A DNA stretch of 7,240 bases from DATGLE01 sp035294325 (GCA_035294325.1 DATGLE010000042.1:1-7240); one strand, 5' to 3'. Counted from the first letter of the stretch, positions 1 through 6,483 are shown. Numbers and translations: made by a program. The notes: a model not told the origin generated them from the letters alone.

Positions 1-414
1 AGGCTTGTAGAGCGATATCAAACCATCGTCTTTGAGGATTTGCAAACCGAACATCTGGTCAAGCGCCCAAAGGCAAAGCAGGATGAGAACGGCAAGTACC
101 TCCCCAACGGGGCCAGCGCAAAGGCTGGACTCAACACATCACTCCTTGATGCTGGATGGGGTATGTTCGTTGAGATGGTTTCCTTCAAGGCAGCATGCGC
201 CGGAAGAGAAATGCTCAAAGTCAATCCCTACAAAACCAGTCAAGTGTGCAGTAGTTGTCTGCAAGAATGCCCTCACAAGGAACTGGATGAGAGAACACAC
301 ATCTGTATCCACTGTGGGGTTGTTCTCGACAGAGATACCAACGCTGCGATAAACATCCTCCGGCTTGGAAGAAGCCAACGTGGGGCAACCCGCGTAGAAG
401 CCCCTTGCCTTTAG
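1..414 (+). CDS. tnpB: TnpB, RNA-guided endonuclease of an IS200/IS605-family element (C-terminal part)
   Basis: The frame is open from base 1, so the N-terminal half lies outside the window; 137 codons are visible, ending in TAG at 412-414. TnpB proteins are RuvC-type nucleases that use an RNA made from the element's own right end to cut DNA and help keep the transposon in place. Visible landmarks, in residues of this fragment: a RuvC-II motif IVFEDL with its catalytic Glu at residue 12; the conserved LNTSLLDAGWG stretch at 44-54; a four-cysteine zinc finger (CSSC at 83-86, CIHC at 102-105); and the RuvC-III motif DRDTNAAINI at 110-119 with its catalytic Asp. These residues are all present, so the visible half looks intact rather than decayed. 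The first RuvC Asp cannot be checked here. No tnpA is seen in the window; it may lie upstream or be absent. Family assignment is firm. Confidence 0.93.
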   Translation, partial: RLVERYQTIVFEDLQTEHLVKRPKAKQDENGKYLPNGASAKAGLNTSLLDAGWGMFVEMVSFKAACAGREMLKVNPYKTSQVCSSCLQECPHKELDERTHICIHCGVVLDRDTNAAINILRLGRSQRGATRVEAPCL

Positions 415-446
415 GCATGGGGTACTTCACCAAATCGGCATGTGAC
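300..446 (+). ncRNA. Predicted omega RNA / reRNA (TnpB guide RNA)
   Basis: In characterised TnpB systems the guide RNA is processed from the 3' end of the tnpB transcript. Its scaffold is the end of tnpB plus the right-end hairpin, and its guide is about 16-20 nt of flanking DNA just past the element. By that rule the scaffold here runs from somewhere in the zinc-finger/RuvC-III coding region to about 430, and the guide is about 431-446, starting CAAATCGGCATG. The 5' limit given is only a placeholder. The whole feature is inferred from position and family knowledge, and no transcript can be seen in the DNA. Confidence 0.35.
397..428 (+). repeat. Right-end subterminal hairpin of the IS element
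   Basis: This is an imperfect hairpin. GAAG (397-400) pairs with CTTC (425-428), CCCC (401-404) with GGGG (419-422), and TGCC (406-409) with GGCA (414-417). The loop is TTTA (410-413), with a T/T mismatch (405/418) and a TA bulge (423-424). Small stems with bulges of this kind are the TnpA recognition structure at the ends of IS200/IS605 elements. The same sequence forms the 3' scaffold part of the TnpB guide RNA. The tnpB stop codon (412-414) overlaps the loop, so coding sequence, DNA end and RNA scaffold share these bases. Confidence 0.85.
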
Positions 447-469
447 GGTAGCTGAACAAGGGGCGCCAT
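431..469 (+). promoter_or_regulatory. Short leader of PBP gene 1, with ribosome binding site
   Basis: Only 39 bases lie between the inferred element end and the ATG at 470. AAGGGG at 458-463 sits 6 bases before that ATG and is a fair Shine-Dalgarno sequence. In-frame stops TGA (443-445) and TAG (449-451) rule out an N-terminal extension into the element, so the insertion did not shorten the protein. I find no convincing -35/-10 pair in these 39 bases. The promoter therefore probably lies inside the insertion element, or the gene is read from the tnpB transcript. Confidence 0.55.
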
Positions 470-2857
470 ATGTCAATGAATCATCACGAGCGCGAACATA
501 GCGAGGATCTGGCTCTAACGGTTCGTGTCCGCGCGCCGGAAATCACGACGGCGTGGCGCTGGCAGCGCCACAGGAAATTACTGCTGCGCCACTTCTCGCG
601 CAAGCGTCTACGGCAGGCACACATCGACGCACGGCGCACCTTCACGCGTTTCTGGCTGGTTATCGGCACCGCCTTCCTCGCGCTGCTGATCGTCTTTTCC
701 TCTATAACCGGGGCCGGTGCGTTTGTCGCCTACCGCTATTACAGCGACGTACAGAGCAAATATGTTCCCGAAGTGCTCACGCTGCGCGAACTGGTGCCCC
801 GCGACAACCTGAAAATGTACGATAGCAAGGGCGTACTCATAGGTCAATTGACCGATCAGGGGATACACACCAGCGTCACGCTCAATAACGTCGCGCCGGA
901 CCTCATCAACGCTACCGTGGCAACCGAGGATAAGAACTTCTGGACGAACGAGGGCATCGATATTCCGCGCATTATCCAGGCCGCGCTGGATGACCTGCGC
1001 AGCGGGCGTGTCGTGGAGGGGGGCAGTACCATCACCCAGCAGCTCATCAAGATGCTGGTGGTGGGCGATAGAGAAAGCATCGAGCGCAAACTGGAGGAAC
1101 TTGCGCTCACGCCAGCGGTAGACAACGACTATAGCAAGCGCGACATCCTGGAAATGTATCTGAACACCATCTACTATGGCGAGCAGGCATATGGCATCGA
1201 CGCGGCGGCGGCGGTCTATTTCGGGCTGGAGGATAAACCCGGCAAACCGGCGGCGAAGCAGCTCGACCTGGCGCAGTCCGCAATGCTGGCGGGCCTGCCC
1301 AATTCTCCCTATGCCTACGACCCATTCCTGCACCCGCAAGCCGCATATGCGCGCCTCCAGGTCGTTCTCGCCGCTATGTTCAACCAGGGCTACATTACCC
1401 GCGTGCAGGAACTCGACGCACTCAGAGAGTCGCAGAGTCCCGGTTTCCTCAAGCATGCGCCCGGTCTGGTAAATCGCGCGCCGCACTTTTTTAATTTCGT
1501 GCTTTTGCAGCTTGAGCAGATCTTCCACCTCAAACGCAGCCAGTTGTCGCGTTCCGACATGATTGTTGATACGACACTGGATATCGCGCTCCAGGACAAG
1601 ATTCAAAAGATCATGCAGGAGCACATCGCCGAACTGCGCTATACGCACAATGTGAGCAATGCCGCCGAGGTGCTCATCGATTTTCATACCGGGGCGATTC
1701 GTTCGCTGCTGGGCAGCATCGATTACAATGATAAGAGCATCGATGGCGAGTTCGACGTGGCGACGCAGGGCTATCGCCAGCCCGGCTCATCGTTCAAGCC
1801 GTATGTCTATGTCACGGCCTTCGCCGAGGGGGCATCGCCCGCGCAGGCCATCGACGACGCCCCATTAACCATCAATCTACCGGGCCAGAACCCGCCTACG
1901 TTCACTCCGCAGAACTACGATCAGCATTTTCATGGGCATATGACGCTGCGCTGTGCGTTGCAGAACTCGTTGAACGTCCCGGCGGTAAAGGTCTTGCAGC
2001 ACGCGGGCATCGCGGCCTCGATCAAGACCGCCCGGGCAATGGGCATTACCAGCTACGAGGGCACGCCGGGCTATTCGATGGTACTGGGCGGTCTGGGCGT
2101 GCGGCTCATCGACCATACCTCGGCCTACGGCACCTTTGCCGATGGCGGCGTGCATGTGCCCTACTACGCGGTGCAGAAGGTCCTCTTCGCCAATTCACAT
2201 ATGACCTACGAGCACCAGAACGACCCCGGCAAGCAGGTCATCAGTCCGCAACTGGCGTATCTGATTACCAGCGTGCTGAGCGATAACCAGTCGCGCATCC
2301 CCGAATTCTTCGATTGCAACGTCCTGCAACTCTACTCCAATTCGCAACAGGACTGCTGGGACGGTAATCGCGGAACGGTCCGCCCGGCGGCGGCCAAGAC
2401 AGGTACGACCAACGATTTCCGCGATAACTGGACGCTGGGCTATACAACTGATTATGTGATGGGTGTCTGGGCTGGCAATGACGATAATACTCCTATGTAC
2501 GATGTGAGCGGGGTTCAGGGTGCGGCCCCCATCTGGCACGATTCAATGCTCGTTGCGGAGCAGGGGCACCCTATCAGGGACTTCATCAACCCCGGCGGCC
2601 TGCAACGAGCCACGGTCACATATCCCGACGGTGTAGAGACCACCGACTGGTTCTTGCCCGGCACAGTCCCGCATTTCAATATCAGCGCGCCGACACCGGT
2701 TGCGACGGCTGCGCACGGCAGCGACAATAACGTGCAGAGCGAGAAGCAGCCGCAGCCGGGTTCCTCCTCGGTGCACCCTTATTGTCCCAATGACTTTACG
2801 TTCGCGTTCCCTCCCCCAACCTCTAAAGCTGTTTCATCGGCTCAAGGATGGTGGTAG
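470..2857 (+). CDS. Class A penicillin-binding protein 1 (bifunctional glycosyltransferase/transpeptidase)
   Basis: This 795-aa protein should polymerise lipid II into glycan strands and cross-link the stem peptides at the outer face of the cytoplasmic membrane. A basic, Arg-rich cytoplasmic tail (residues 1-60) is followed by one membrane anchor (about 61-90). The GT51 domain follows: ED at 153-154 with catalytic E153, GGSTITQQL at 184-192, RKLEE at 206-210 with second catalytic E210, and KRDILEMYLN at 223-232. The transpeptidase domain has SSFK at 440-443 (nucleophile S440), SLN at 500-502 and KTGT at 643-646. The His usual in the first GT51 motif (EDxxFxxH) is Asn160. Cys616 and Cys629 form a CX12C pair just before KTG. 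After about residue 735 there is a Pro/Ser/Thr-rich tail ending in WW that the downstream paralogue lacks. The ATG at 470 is chosen for its Shine-Dalgarno spacing; an ATG at 476 is the alternative. Family call is near certain; the specific cellular role is unknown. Confidence 0.95.
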   Translation: MSMNHHEREHSEDLALTVRVRAPEITTAWRWQRHRKLLLRHFSRKRLRQAHIDARRTFTRFWLVIGTAFLALLIVFSSITGAGAFVAYRYYSDVQSKYVPEVLTLRELVPRDNLKMYDSKGVLIGQLTDQGIHTSVTLNNVAPDLINATVATEDKNFWTNEGIDIPRIIQAALDDLRSGRVVEGGSTITQQLIKMLVVGDRESIERKLEELALTPAVDNDYSKRDILEMYLNTIYYGEQAYGIDAAAAVYFGLEDKPGKPAAKQLDLAQSAMLAGLPNSPYAYDPFLHPQAAYARLQVVLAAMFNQGYITRVQELDALRESQSPGFLKHAPGLVNRAPHFFNFVLLQLEQIFHLKRSQLSRSDMIVDTTLDIALQDKIQKIMQEHIAELRYTHNVSNAAEVLIDFHTGAIRSLLGSIDYNDKSIDGEFDVATQGYRQPGSSFKPYVYVTAFAEGASPAQAIDDAPLTINLPGQNPPTFTPQNYDQHFHGHMTLRCALQNSLNVPAVKVLQHAGIAASIKTARAMGITSYEGTPGYSMVLGGLGVRLIDHTSAYGTFADGGVHVPYYAVQKVLFANSHMTYEHQNDPGKQVISPQLAYLITSVLSDNQSRIPEFFDCNVLQLYSNSQQDCWDGNRGTVRPAAAKTGTTNDFRDNWTLGYTTDYVMGVWAGNDDNTPMYDVSGVQGAAPIWHDSMLVAEQGHPIRDFINPGGLQRATVTYPDGVETTDWFLPGTVPHFNISAPTPVATAAHGSDNNVQSEKQPQPGSSSVHPYCPNDFTFAFPPPTSKAVSSAQGWW

Positions 2858-3085
2858 GGGGACCGTTACCTTCTTATGATCTGCTCCGTTACTACATACG
2901 GGGACTTCCATAAGCTGCGATCAGTGTAATATACTCAGGATGAGTTTATCTATAAATAGCTGTAACAGAACACTTGTAACGTGTGTATCCACTGAGGCGT
3001 GTAAACTAAAGAGGGATGTGGATTCAGTAAACGCAGGTACGTGTTGTTCTCCCGACTATGTTATGAATGATTGAGGTTGAGAGAG
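2858..3085 (+). other. Intergenic leader between the two PBP genes
   Basis: The 228 bases between the tandem PBP genes are clearly richer in A and T than the genes beside them. I see no GC-rich hairpin with a T-run, so no clear terminator for PBP gene 1. TATACT at 2930-2935 and TATAAA at 2951-2956 resemble -10 boxes, but neither has a good -35 partner, so any promoter call is weak. TGTAAC occurs twice as a direct repeat (2961-2966 and 2975-2980, 14 bases apart), which could be an operator or chance. The length and composition suggest that PBP gene 2 has its own regulation, though read-through from gene 1 is not excluded. Confidence 0.35.
3073..3076 (+). promoter_or_regulatory. Shine-Dalgarno site deciding the start of PBP gene 2
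   Basis: GAGG lies 9 bases before the ATG at 3086 and is followed by a further purine run (GAGAGAG). The only longer option, TTG at 3071, directly follows an in-frame TGA (3068-3070) and has no purine-rich site before it. ATG 3086 is therefore preferred; the choice alters only five residues. Confidence 0.6.
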
Positions 3086-5410
3086 ATGCAGACCAGAGAG
3101 CGCCCCTCGCCATCATCGTCTTCTCCTTCGGATGAGGAGTTTACGGTCTCGACAGAGCAAGGTTCTACGCAGGCCGGGATGTCAGAAAGTCGCAGACATA
3201 TCAGGCCGGCCACCCTGCCGGCGCATAGCCGCGCTGCCGCCGCCCAGCGCTTGAGCGAGCTTCCAGAGAAATCTATTCGCGGCGCCTATTATCCCGTTCC
3301 GCACTTACGCAGATACCCTGCGGGCTGGCGTACAAAGCGCCATATCAAGCGCAAGAATCTGCGCTACAGTGCGCTGCGCTATCTCGTGACCGACCGTCAC
3401 TCGCAGTGGGCCATCATGCCGCTCGCGTTGGGAGCGCTTGCCGTGATCGTCGTCCTGGCTGGCGCGCTGGTCGGGTTCACAGCCGCGTATAGCGCAACAC
3501 AGCAGCATTTTGGGCAGCAGGTTGTTACGCTGCAAGATGTTCTTCCGCAGGATAATCTGAGAATGTATGACTCGCATGGCACGCTGATCTATCAGATGGT
3601 GAGTGATGGTTTGCAGACGAGCGTGCCACTGTCGAAGGTCTCTCCTTATATGATCGATGCTGAAGTCGCTACCGAAGATCAGTATTTCTGGTCTGATCCG
3701 GGCTACGACATTACCGGTATCGTGCGCGCCGCGCTGGATGATCTGACCAGCGGCCATATTCTCTCCGGCGGCAGTACGATTACACAGCAATTAATCAAAA
3801 AGAATATTGTGGGAGACCGCGATACGATCATCCGCAAACTGGAAGAGGTCCTGCTGGCGCCAGAGGTGACACGGCGTTATACGAAGCAGCAGATCATGGA
3901 AATGTACCTCAACACGACGTTTTATGGCGAGAACAGCTACGGAGTTGAGGCTGCTGCCTTCACCTACTTTGACCTGAAAGATACGCCCACACAAACGGCG
4001 GCCCAGCAACTCGATATCGCGCAGGCGGCGATGCTGGCCGGCATCCCCAGCGCCCCCGTTGGACGCGATCCGTTCCTGCACTGGGATGCCGCCGTCCAGA
4101 GAGTGCAGCAGGTGCTCAAGGGCATGTATATCCAGGGATATATCACCTATCAGCAGCGCCAGCAGGCAATGGCCGAGATTCTGCGGCCCGGCTTCCTGCA
4201 TCGTGGCGTTGTGCATAACAATCCCCTGGCCCTTCATTTCGTGAATTATGCGCTGAACGAACTGGCAAAGGATCTGCACGTAAAGGTCGGAGATCTGGCG
4301 CGTGCCGGCCTGATCGTCTCTACGACACTCGATCTACCGCTGGAGAAGCAGGTGTTACAGATCGCACGGCGGCAGATTGCGAAAATGGCGGCGATACATC
4401 ATATGTCGGATGCAGCGGAGGTGATGATCGATTATCATAATGGCGATATTCGAGTGCTCATGGGTAATATCGATCCGACCAACCCGCAGTACGGAGACTT
4501 CGACGTAGCGTCTCAGGGATACCGGCAGCCCGGATCGGCCTTCAAGCCTTTCGTGTATGCCACCGCCTTTGAGCAGGGGATCAGCCCCGGCACGCCCGTT
4601 CTGGACGGCCCGCTCACCATCCAGATGTGCTGCGGCCTCCCTCCTTACACGCCGACCAACTACGATGACAGTTATCACGGGCTGATTACCTATCGCTACG
4701 CCCTGGCGAACTCGTTCAATATCCCGGCGGTGAAGTTGCTGATGCAGGTTGGTGTGGATAAGTCGCTGAATACGGCGCTCAAGATGGGGATTACGTCCTA
4801 TGTTGGCGTGCCAAACTATACGATGGTACTGGGTTCACTGGGCGTGCACTTGCTGGATATGACCTCCGCCTATGGCGTCTTTGCCAACGGTGGCGTGCGC
4901 GTGCAGCCGCATGCCATCGATACGGTGACTAACACGCAGGGCCGCGTCATCTTTCACTTCCAGCCCCAGGGCCAGCGGGTTATCAGCAAGCAGGTAGCCT
5001 ATATGATAACCAGCGTGCTCAGCGATAACAATGCTCGTTCCTTCGAGTTCGGCAAGTGCAGCGAACTATTGCTCTTCAGCAATACGCAGCAGCAGTGCTA
5101 TGCGGGCAATCCTGGCACGATTCGCCCGTCCGCCGTCAAGACGGGAACCTCCAACAACTTCGCTGATAACTGGACCATAGGCTATACAACCGACCTGGTG
5201 GGAGGTGTCTGGGTTGGCAATAACGATAATTCGCCGATGGTGAACGTGATCGGCGTGGACGGCGCCGGTCCCATCTGGCACGATATGATGCTGCTGGCGG
5301 AGAAGGGCCGCCCCGTAGGGAACTTCGTCAATCCAGGCGGGCTGGTGACGAAGACCGTACACTATCCTGGCATCACGACGACTGACCTGTACCTGAAGTC
5401 GAAGTCGTGA
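3086..5410 (+). CDS. Class A penicillin-binding protein 2, paralogue of the upstream PBP
   Basis: This 774-aa bifunctional peptidoglycan synthase has the same architecture as its upstream neighbour; by eye the catalytic domains share roughly half or more of their residues. A long Ser/Pro-rich then basic cytoplasmic region (1-105) precedes a single membrane anchor (about 107-135). GT51 motifs: ED at 197-198 (E197), GGSTITQQL at 228-236, RKLEE at 250-254 (E254), IMEMYLN at 270-276. Transpeptidase motifs: SAFK at 484-487 (nucleophile S484), SFN at 543-545, KTGT at 685-688. Asp204 stands where the first GT51 motif usually has His. Cys658 and Cys671 form the same CX12C spacing as in the neighbour, and a CC pair at 515-516 is unique to this copy. 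It ends about 20 residues after the NPGG motif, without the Pro/Ser-rich tail of copy 1. The tandem arrangement suggests an old duplication with split roles. Its last 38 bases overlap the convergent PHP gene. Confidence 0.95.
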   Translation: MQTRERPSPSSSSPSDEEFTVSTEQGSTQAGMSESRRHIRPATLPAHSRAAAAQRLSELPEKSIRGAYYPVPHLRRYPAGWRTKRHIKRKNLRYSALRYLVTDRHSQWAIMPLALGALAVIVVLAGALVGFTAAYSATQQHFGQQVVTLQDVLPQDNLRMYDSHGTLIYQMVSDGLQTSVPLSKVSPYMIDAEVATEDQYFWSDPGYDITGIVRAALDDLTSGHILSGGSTITQQLIKKNIVGDRDTIIRKLEEVLLAPEVTRRYTKQQIMEMYLNTTFYGENSYGVEAAAFTYFDLKDTPTQTAAQQLDIAQAAMLAGIPSAPVGRDPFLHWDAAVQRVQQVLKGMYIQGYITYQQRQQAMAEILRPGFLHRGVVHNNPLALHFVNYALNELAKDLHVKVGDLARAGLIVSTTLDLPLEKQVLQIARRQIAKMAAIHHMSDAAEVMIDYHNGDIRVLMGNIDPTNPQYGDFDVASQGYRQPGSAFKPFVYATAFEQGISPGTPVLDGPLTIQMCCGLPPYTPTNYDDSYHGLITYRYALANSFNIPAVKLLMQVGVDKSLNTALKMGITSYVGVPNYTMVLGSLGVHLLDMTSAYGVFANGGVRVQPHAIDTVTNTQGRVIFHFQPQGQRVISKQVAYMITSVLSDNNARSFEFGKCSELLLFSNTQQQCYAGNPGTIRPSAVKTGTSNNFADNWTIGYTTDLVGGVWVGNNDNSPMVNVIGVDGAGPIWHDMMLLAEKGRPVGNFVNPGGLVTKTVHYPGITTTDLYLKSKS

Positions 5411-6266
5411 GCACGATGCCCAGGCGCTCCAGCAGCCTGCGACTGATCTCGGCACGGTATTTGATGGGCATACGCCCCGCGTGGCTATGCGAGTCAGATC
5501 CCGTGCTGAGCAGCAGATCGTGCTCGCGCGCGTATGCCAGGTAGATCTCGATCATCTCCTGACTGTGATAGGGATGATAGACCTCGATGCCGTCGATAGG
5601 AACTTCGGCACGCACCTGGTCGAGCAGTTCGGGGCTGTAGAAGGTAAAGCCGCTCTCACGCCTGCCAGGGTGAGCGATAAGGCATACGGCGCCGCTGCGG
5701 TGGGCCGCGTCCACCGTTTCGGCCATGTCGGCCTTGATCGAGCGATAGCCGGCCTCGCGAATCATCTGCAATGCGCTGAAACGATCAGTGGCGTAGCCGT
5801 GTTCGCGTAACAGCAGCATGTTATCCCCGGGGCGCCGCAGTTCGCCACCGCTGGCCGCCAGGATCTCCGCCTGGCGGGGAAAATCGTAACCCTGGCGGCG
5901 CAGCGCGGCATTCACCTCGTGAGTGTTCTCTAATTGGAGGCGCACCACCTTTTGCGTGATAGGAAGCAGTTCGTTGTTCTCGGCATCGAAGCCATAACAG
6001 AGTACATCGCCCATCTTGCCGCGCCATTCCGTGCTCATCTCGACTCCTGAGAGAATGGGCAGCCCTTTTTCGGCGCCGATGGCCTGTATGCCGGCCACGC
6101 TATCAACGCGATCATGGTCGGTTACGGCCACCAGGGCGAATCCCTGATTAATAAGGTAGTCGATGAGCTGCGGTGCGGGCCAGCGTCCGTCACTGTACGT
6201 GGTGTGCATATGCAGATCGATAGGGGCGTCGGGGGATAATACCAGGTCCTTAGTTACGCGCGTCAA
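5373..6266 (-). CDS. PHP-domain metal-dependent phosphoesterase (YciV/TrpH-like)
   Basis: This 297-aa protein belongs to the PHP superfamily of metal-dependent phosphoesterases. Relatives such as E. coli YciV (RNase AM) and the 3',5'-nucleoside bisphosphatases act on short RNA or nucleotide substrates; the substrate here is inferred only. Metal-site motifs from the chosen start: DLHMHTTYSDG at 17-27 (H19, H21, D26), VTDHD at 48-52 (D50, H51), SGVEMS at 73-78 (E76), LIAHPGR at 196-202 (H199), GIEVYHP at 226-232 and STGSDSHS at 254-261 (D258, H260). A GDVLCYGFD segment (86-94) follows E76, where many family members have a His before the hydrophobic run; Asp87 stands there instead. TTG at 6266 is preferred because AAAGGAG (6279-6273) lies 6 bases upstream and a promoter lies just beyond. 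A longer GTG start at 6341 would sit upstream of that promoter. The C-terminus overlaps the end of PBP gene 2, tail to tail. Confidence 0.88.
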   Translation of the reverse strand: MTRVTKDLVLSPDAPIDLHMHTTYSDGRWPAPQLIDYLINQGFALVAVTDHDRVDSVAGIQAIGAEKGLPILSGVEMSTEWRGKMGDVLCYGFDAENNELLPITQKVVRLQLENTHEVNAALRRQGYDFPRQAEILAASGGELRRPGDNMLLLREHGYATDRFSALQMIREAGYRSIKADMAETVDAAHRSGAVCLIAHPGRRESGFTFYSPELLDQVRAEVPIDGIEVYHPYHSQEMIEIYLAYAREHDLLLSTGSDSHSHAGRMPIKYRAEISRRLLERLGIVLTTSTSGTGQSS

Positions 6267-6272
6267 AACTAT

Positions 6273-6279
6273 CTCCTTT
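6273..6279 (-). promoter_or_regulatory. Shine-Dalgarno site deciding the TTG start of the PHP gene
   Basis: Read on the minus strand this is AAAGGAG, a strong anti-16S match, with a 6-base spacer to TTG at 6266-6264. It lies inside the longer GTG-started frame, and its placement argues that the short form is the real protein. The PHP domain begins only about 16 residues after this TTG, so nothing conserved is lost. Confidence 0.75.
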
Positions 6280-6298
6280 GTCAGAAAGCCATTCATTA

Positions 6299-6326
6299 AT
6301 GATACTCTTTTTGTCATTACCATCAA
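6299..6326 (-). promoter_or_regulatory. Sigma-70-like promoter of the PHP gene
   Basis: On the minus strand, TTGATG (6326-6321; 4 of 6 match to TTGACA) and TATCAT (6304-6299; 5 of 6 match to TATAAT) are separated by 16 bases. Transcription would begin near 6291, giving a leader of about 25 bases that contains the Shine-Dalgarno site. A second possible element, TGGTACTAT, an extended -10 overlapping the -35, lies just upstream. The match is by eye against the consensus. Confidence 0.5.
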
Positions 6327-6423
6327 TAGTACCACAATCACAGGCTCCGGCGAGTTTCAGTGGGTATCCGATTCTCAGCGTTCGCAGGGCACTCGCACGG
6401 CTCCGCCGCGCCTGGTAGGGAGC

Positions 6424-6466
6424 AGGATGTGAGGGAAATGCGCTCCGCGCATTTCCCTCACATCCT
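6424..6466. repeat. Perfect 20-bp inverted repeat with 3-base loop
   Basis: The left arm 6424-6443 (starting AGGATGTGAGGG, ending TGCGC) is exactly complementary to the right arm 6447-6466, with loop TCC. After one C/A mismatch (6423/6467) pairing resumes for six more positions out to 6417/6473, including one G-T pair, giving about 26 paired positions. No T-run follows on either strand, so it is not a typical intrinsic terminator. It contains the hairpin of repeat copy A. It could be the folded core of a miniature transposable element or a REP-like sequence. Confidence 0.85.
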
Positions 6467-6483
6467 ACTCCTTGAAGCGAGCG
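6436..6483 (+). repeat. Hairpin-bearing intergenic repeat, copy A
   Basis: The unit starts with AAATGCGC, a 3-base loop (TCC) and GCGCATTT, continues through TCACATCC and TACTC, and ends with AAGCGAGCG. It matches copy B at 6551-6600 in the same order and orientation, with short insertions and substitutions. The repeat is judged by eye within this window; whether it is dispersed in the genome is not visible here. Confidence 0.6.

Larger units (their letters stand above)
1..430 (+). mobile_element. Right part of an IS200/IS605-family insertion element
   Basis: The stretch combines the 3' half of tnpB with a right-end subterminal hairpin at 397-428. Elements of this family have no terminal inverted repeats; they end in short imperfect hairpins recognised as single-stranded DNA. 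I place the right end just after TTCAC, at about 430, by resemblance to other family members. The exact cleavage position is inference and could be off by a few bases. The left end lies outside the window. The element ends only 39 bases before the start codon of the first PBP gene. Confidence 0.8.

Noticed and set aside
608..1687. Long minus-strand open frame (359 codons) opposite PBP gene 1
   Set aside because: It mirrors the codon pattern of the PBP gene on the other strand, shows no recognisable domain, has an Arg/His-rich composition typical of shadows, and the plus-strand frame carries all GT51 motifs.
2961..2980. TGTAAC direct repeats as an operator
   Set aside because: Two 6-base copies in AT-rich DNA are expected by chance often enough; no symmetry or promoter overlap supports a binding site.
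3071..3085. Longer PBP 2 start at TTG 3071
   Set aside because: It directly follows an in-frame stop and lacks a Shine-Dalgarno site, while ATG 3086 has GAGG at a suitable distance.
3305..4279. Two adjacent minus-strand open frames opposite PBP gene 2
   Set aside because: Same reasoning: they lie wholly inside a gene with intact catalytic motifs, show no domain and no ribosome binding site.
6267..6341. Longer PHP start at GTG 6341
   Set aside because: The extension contains the likely promoter and a strong Shine-Dalgarno site for the TTG at 6266, and adds no conserved sequence.
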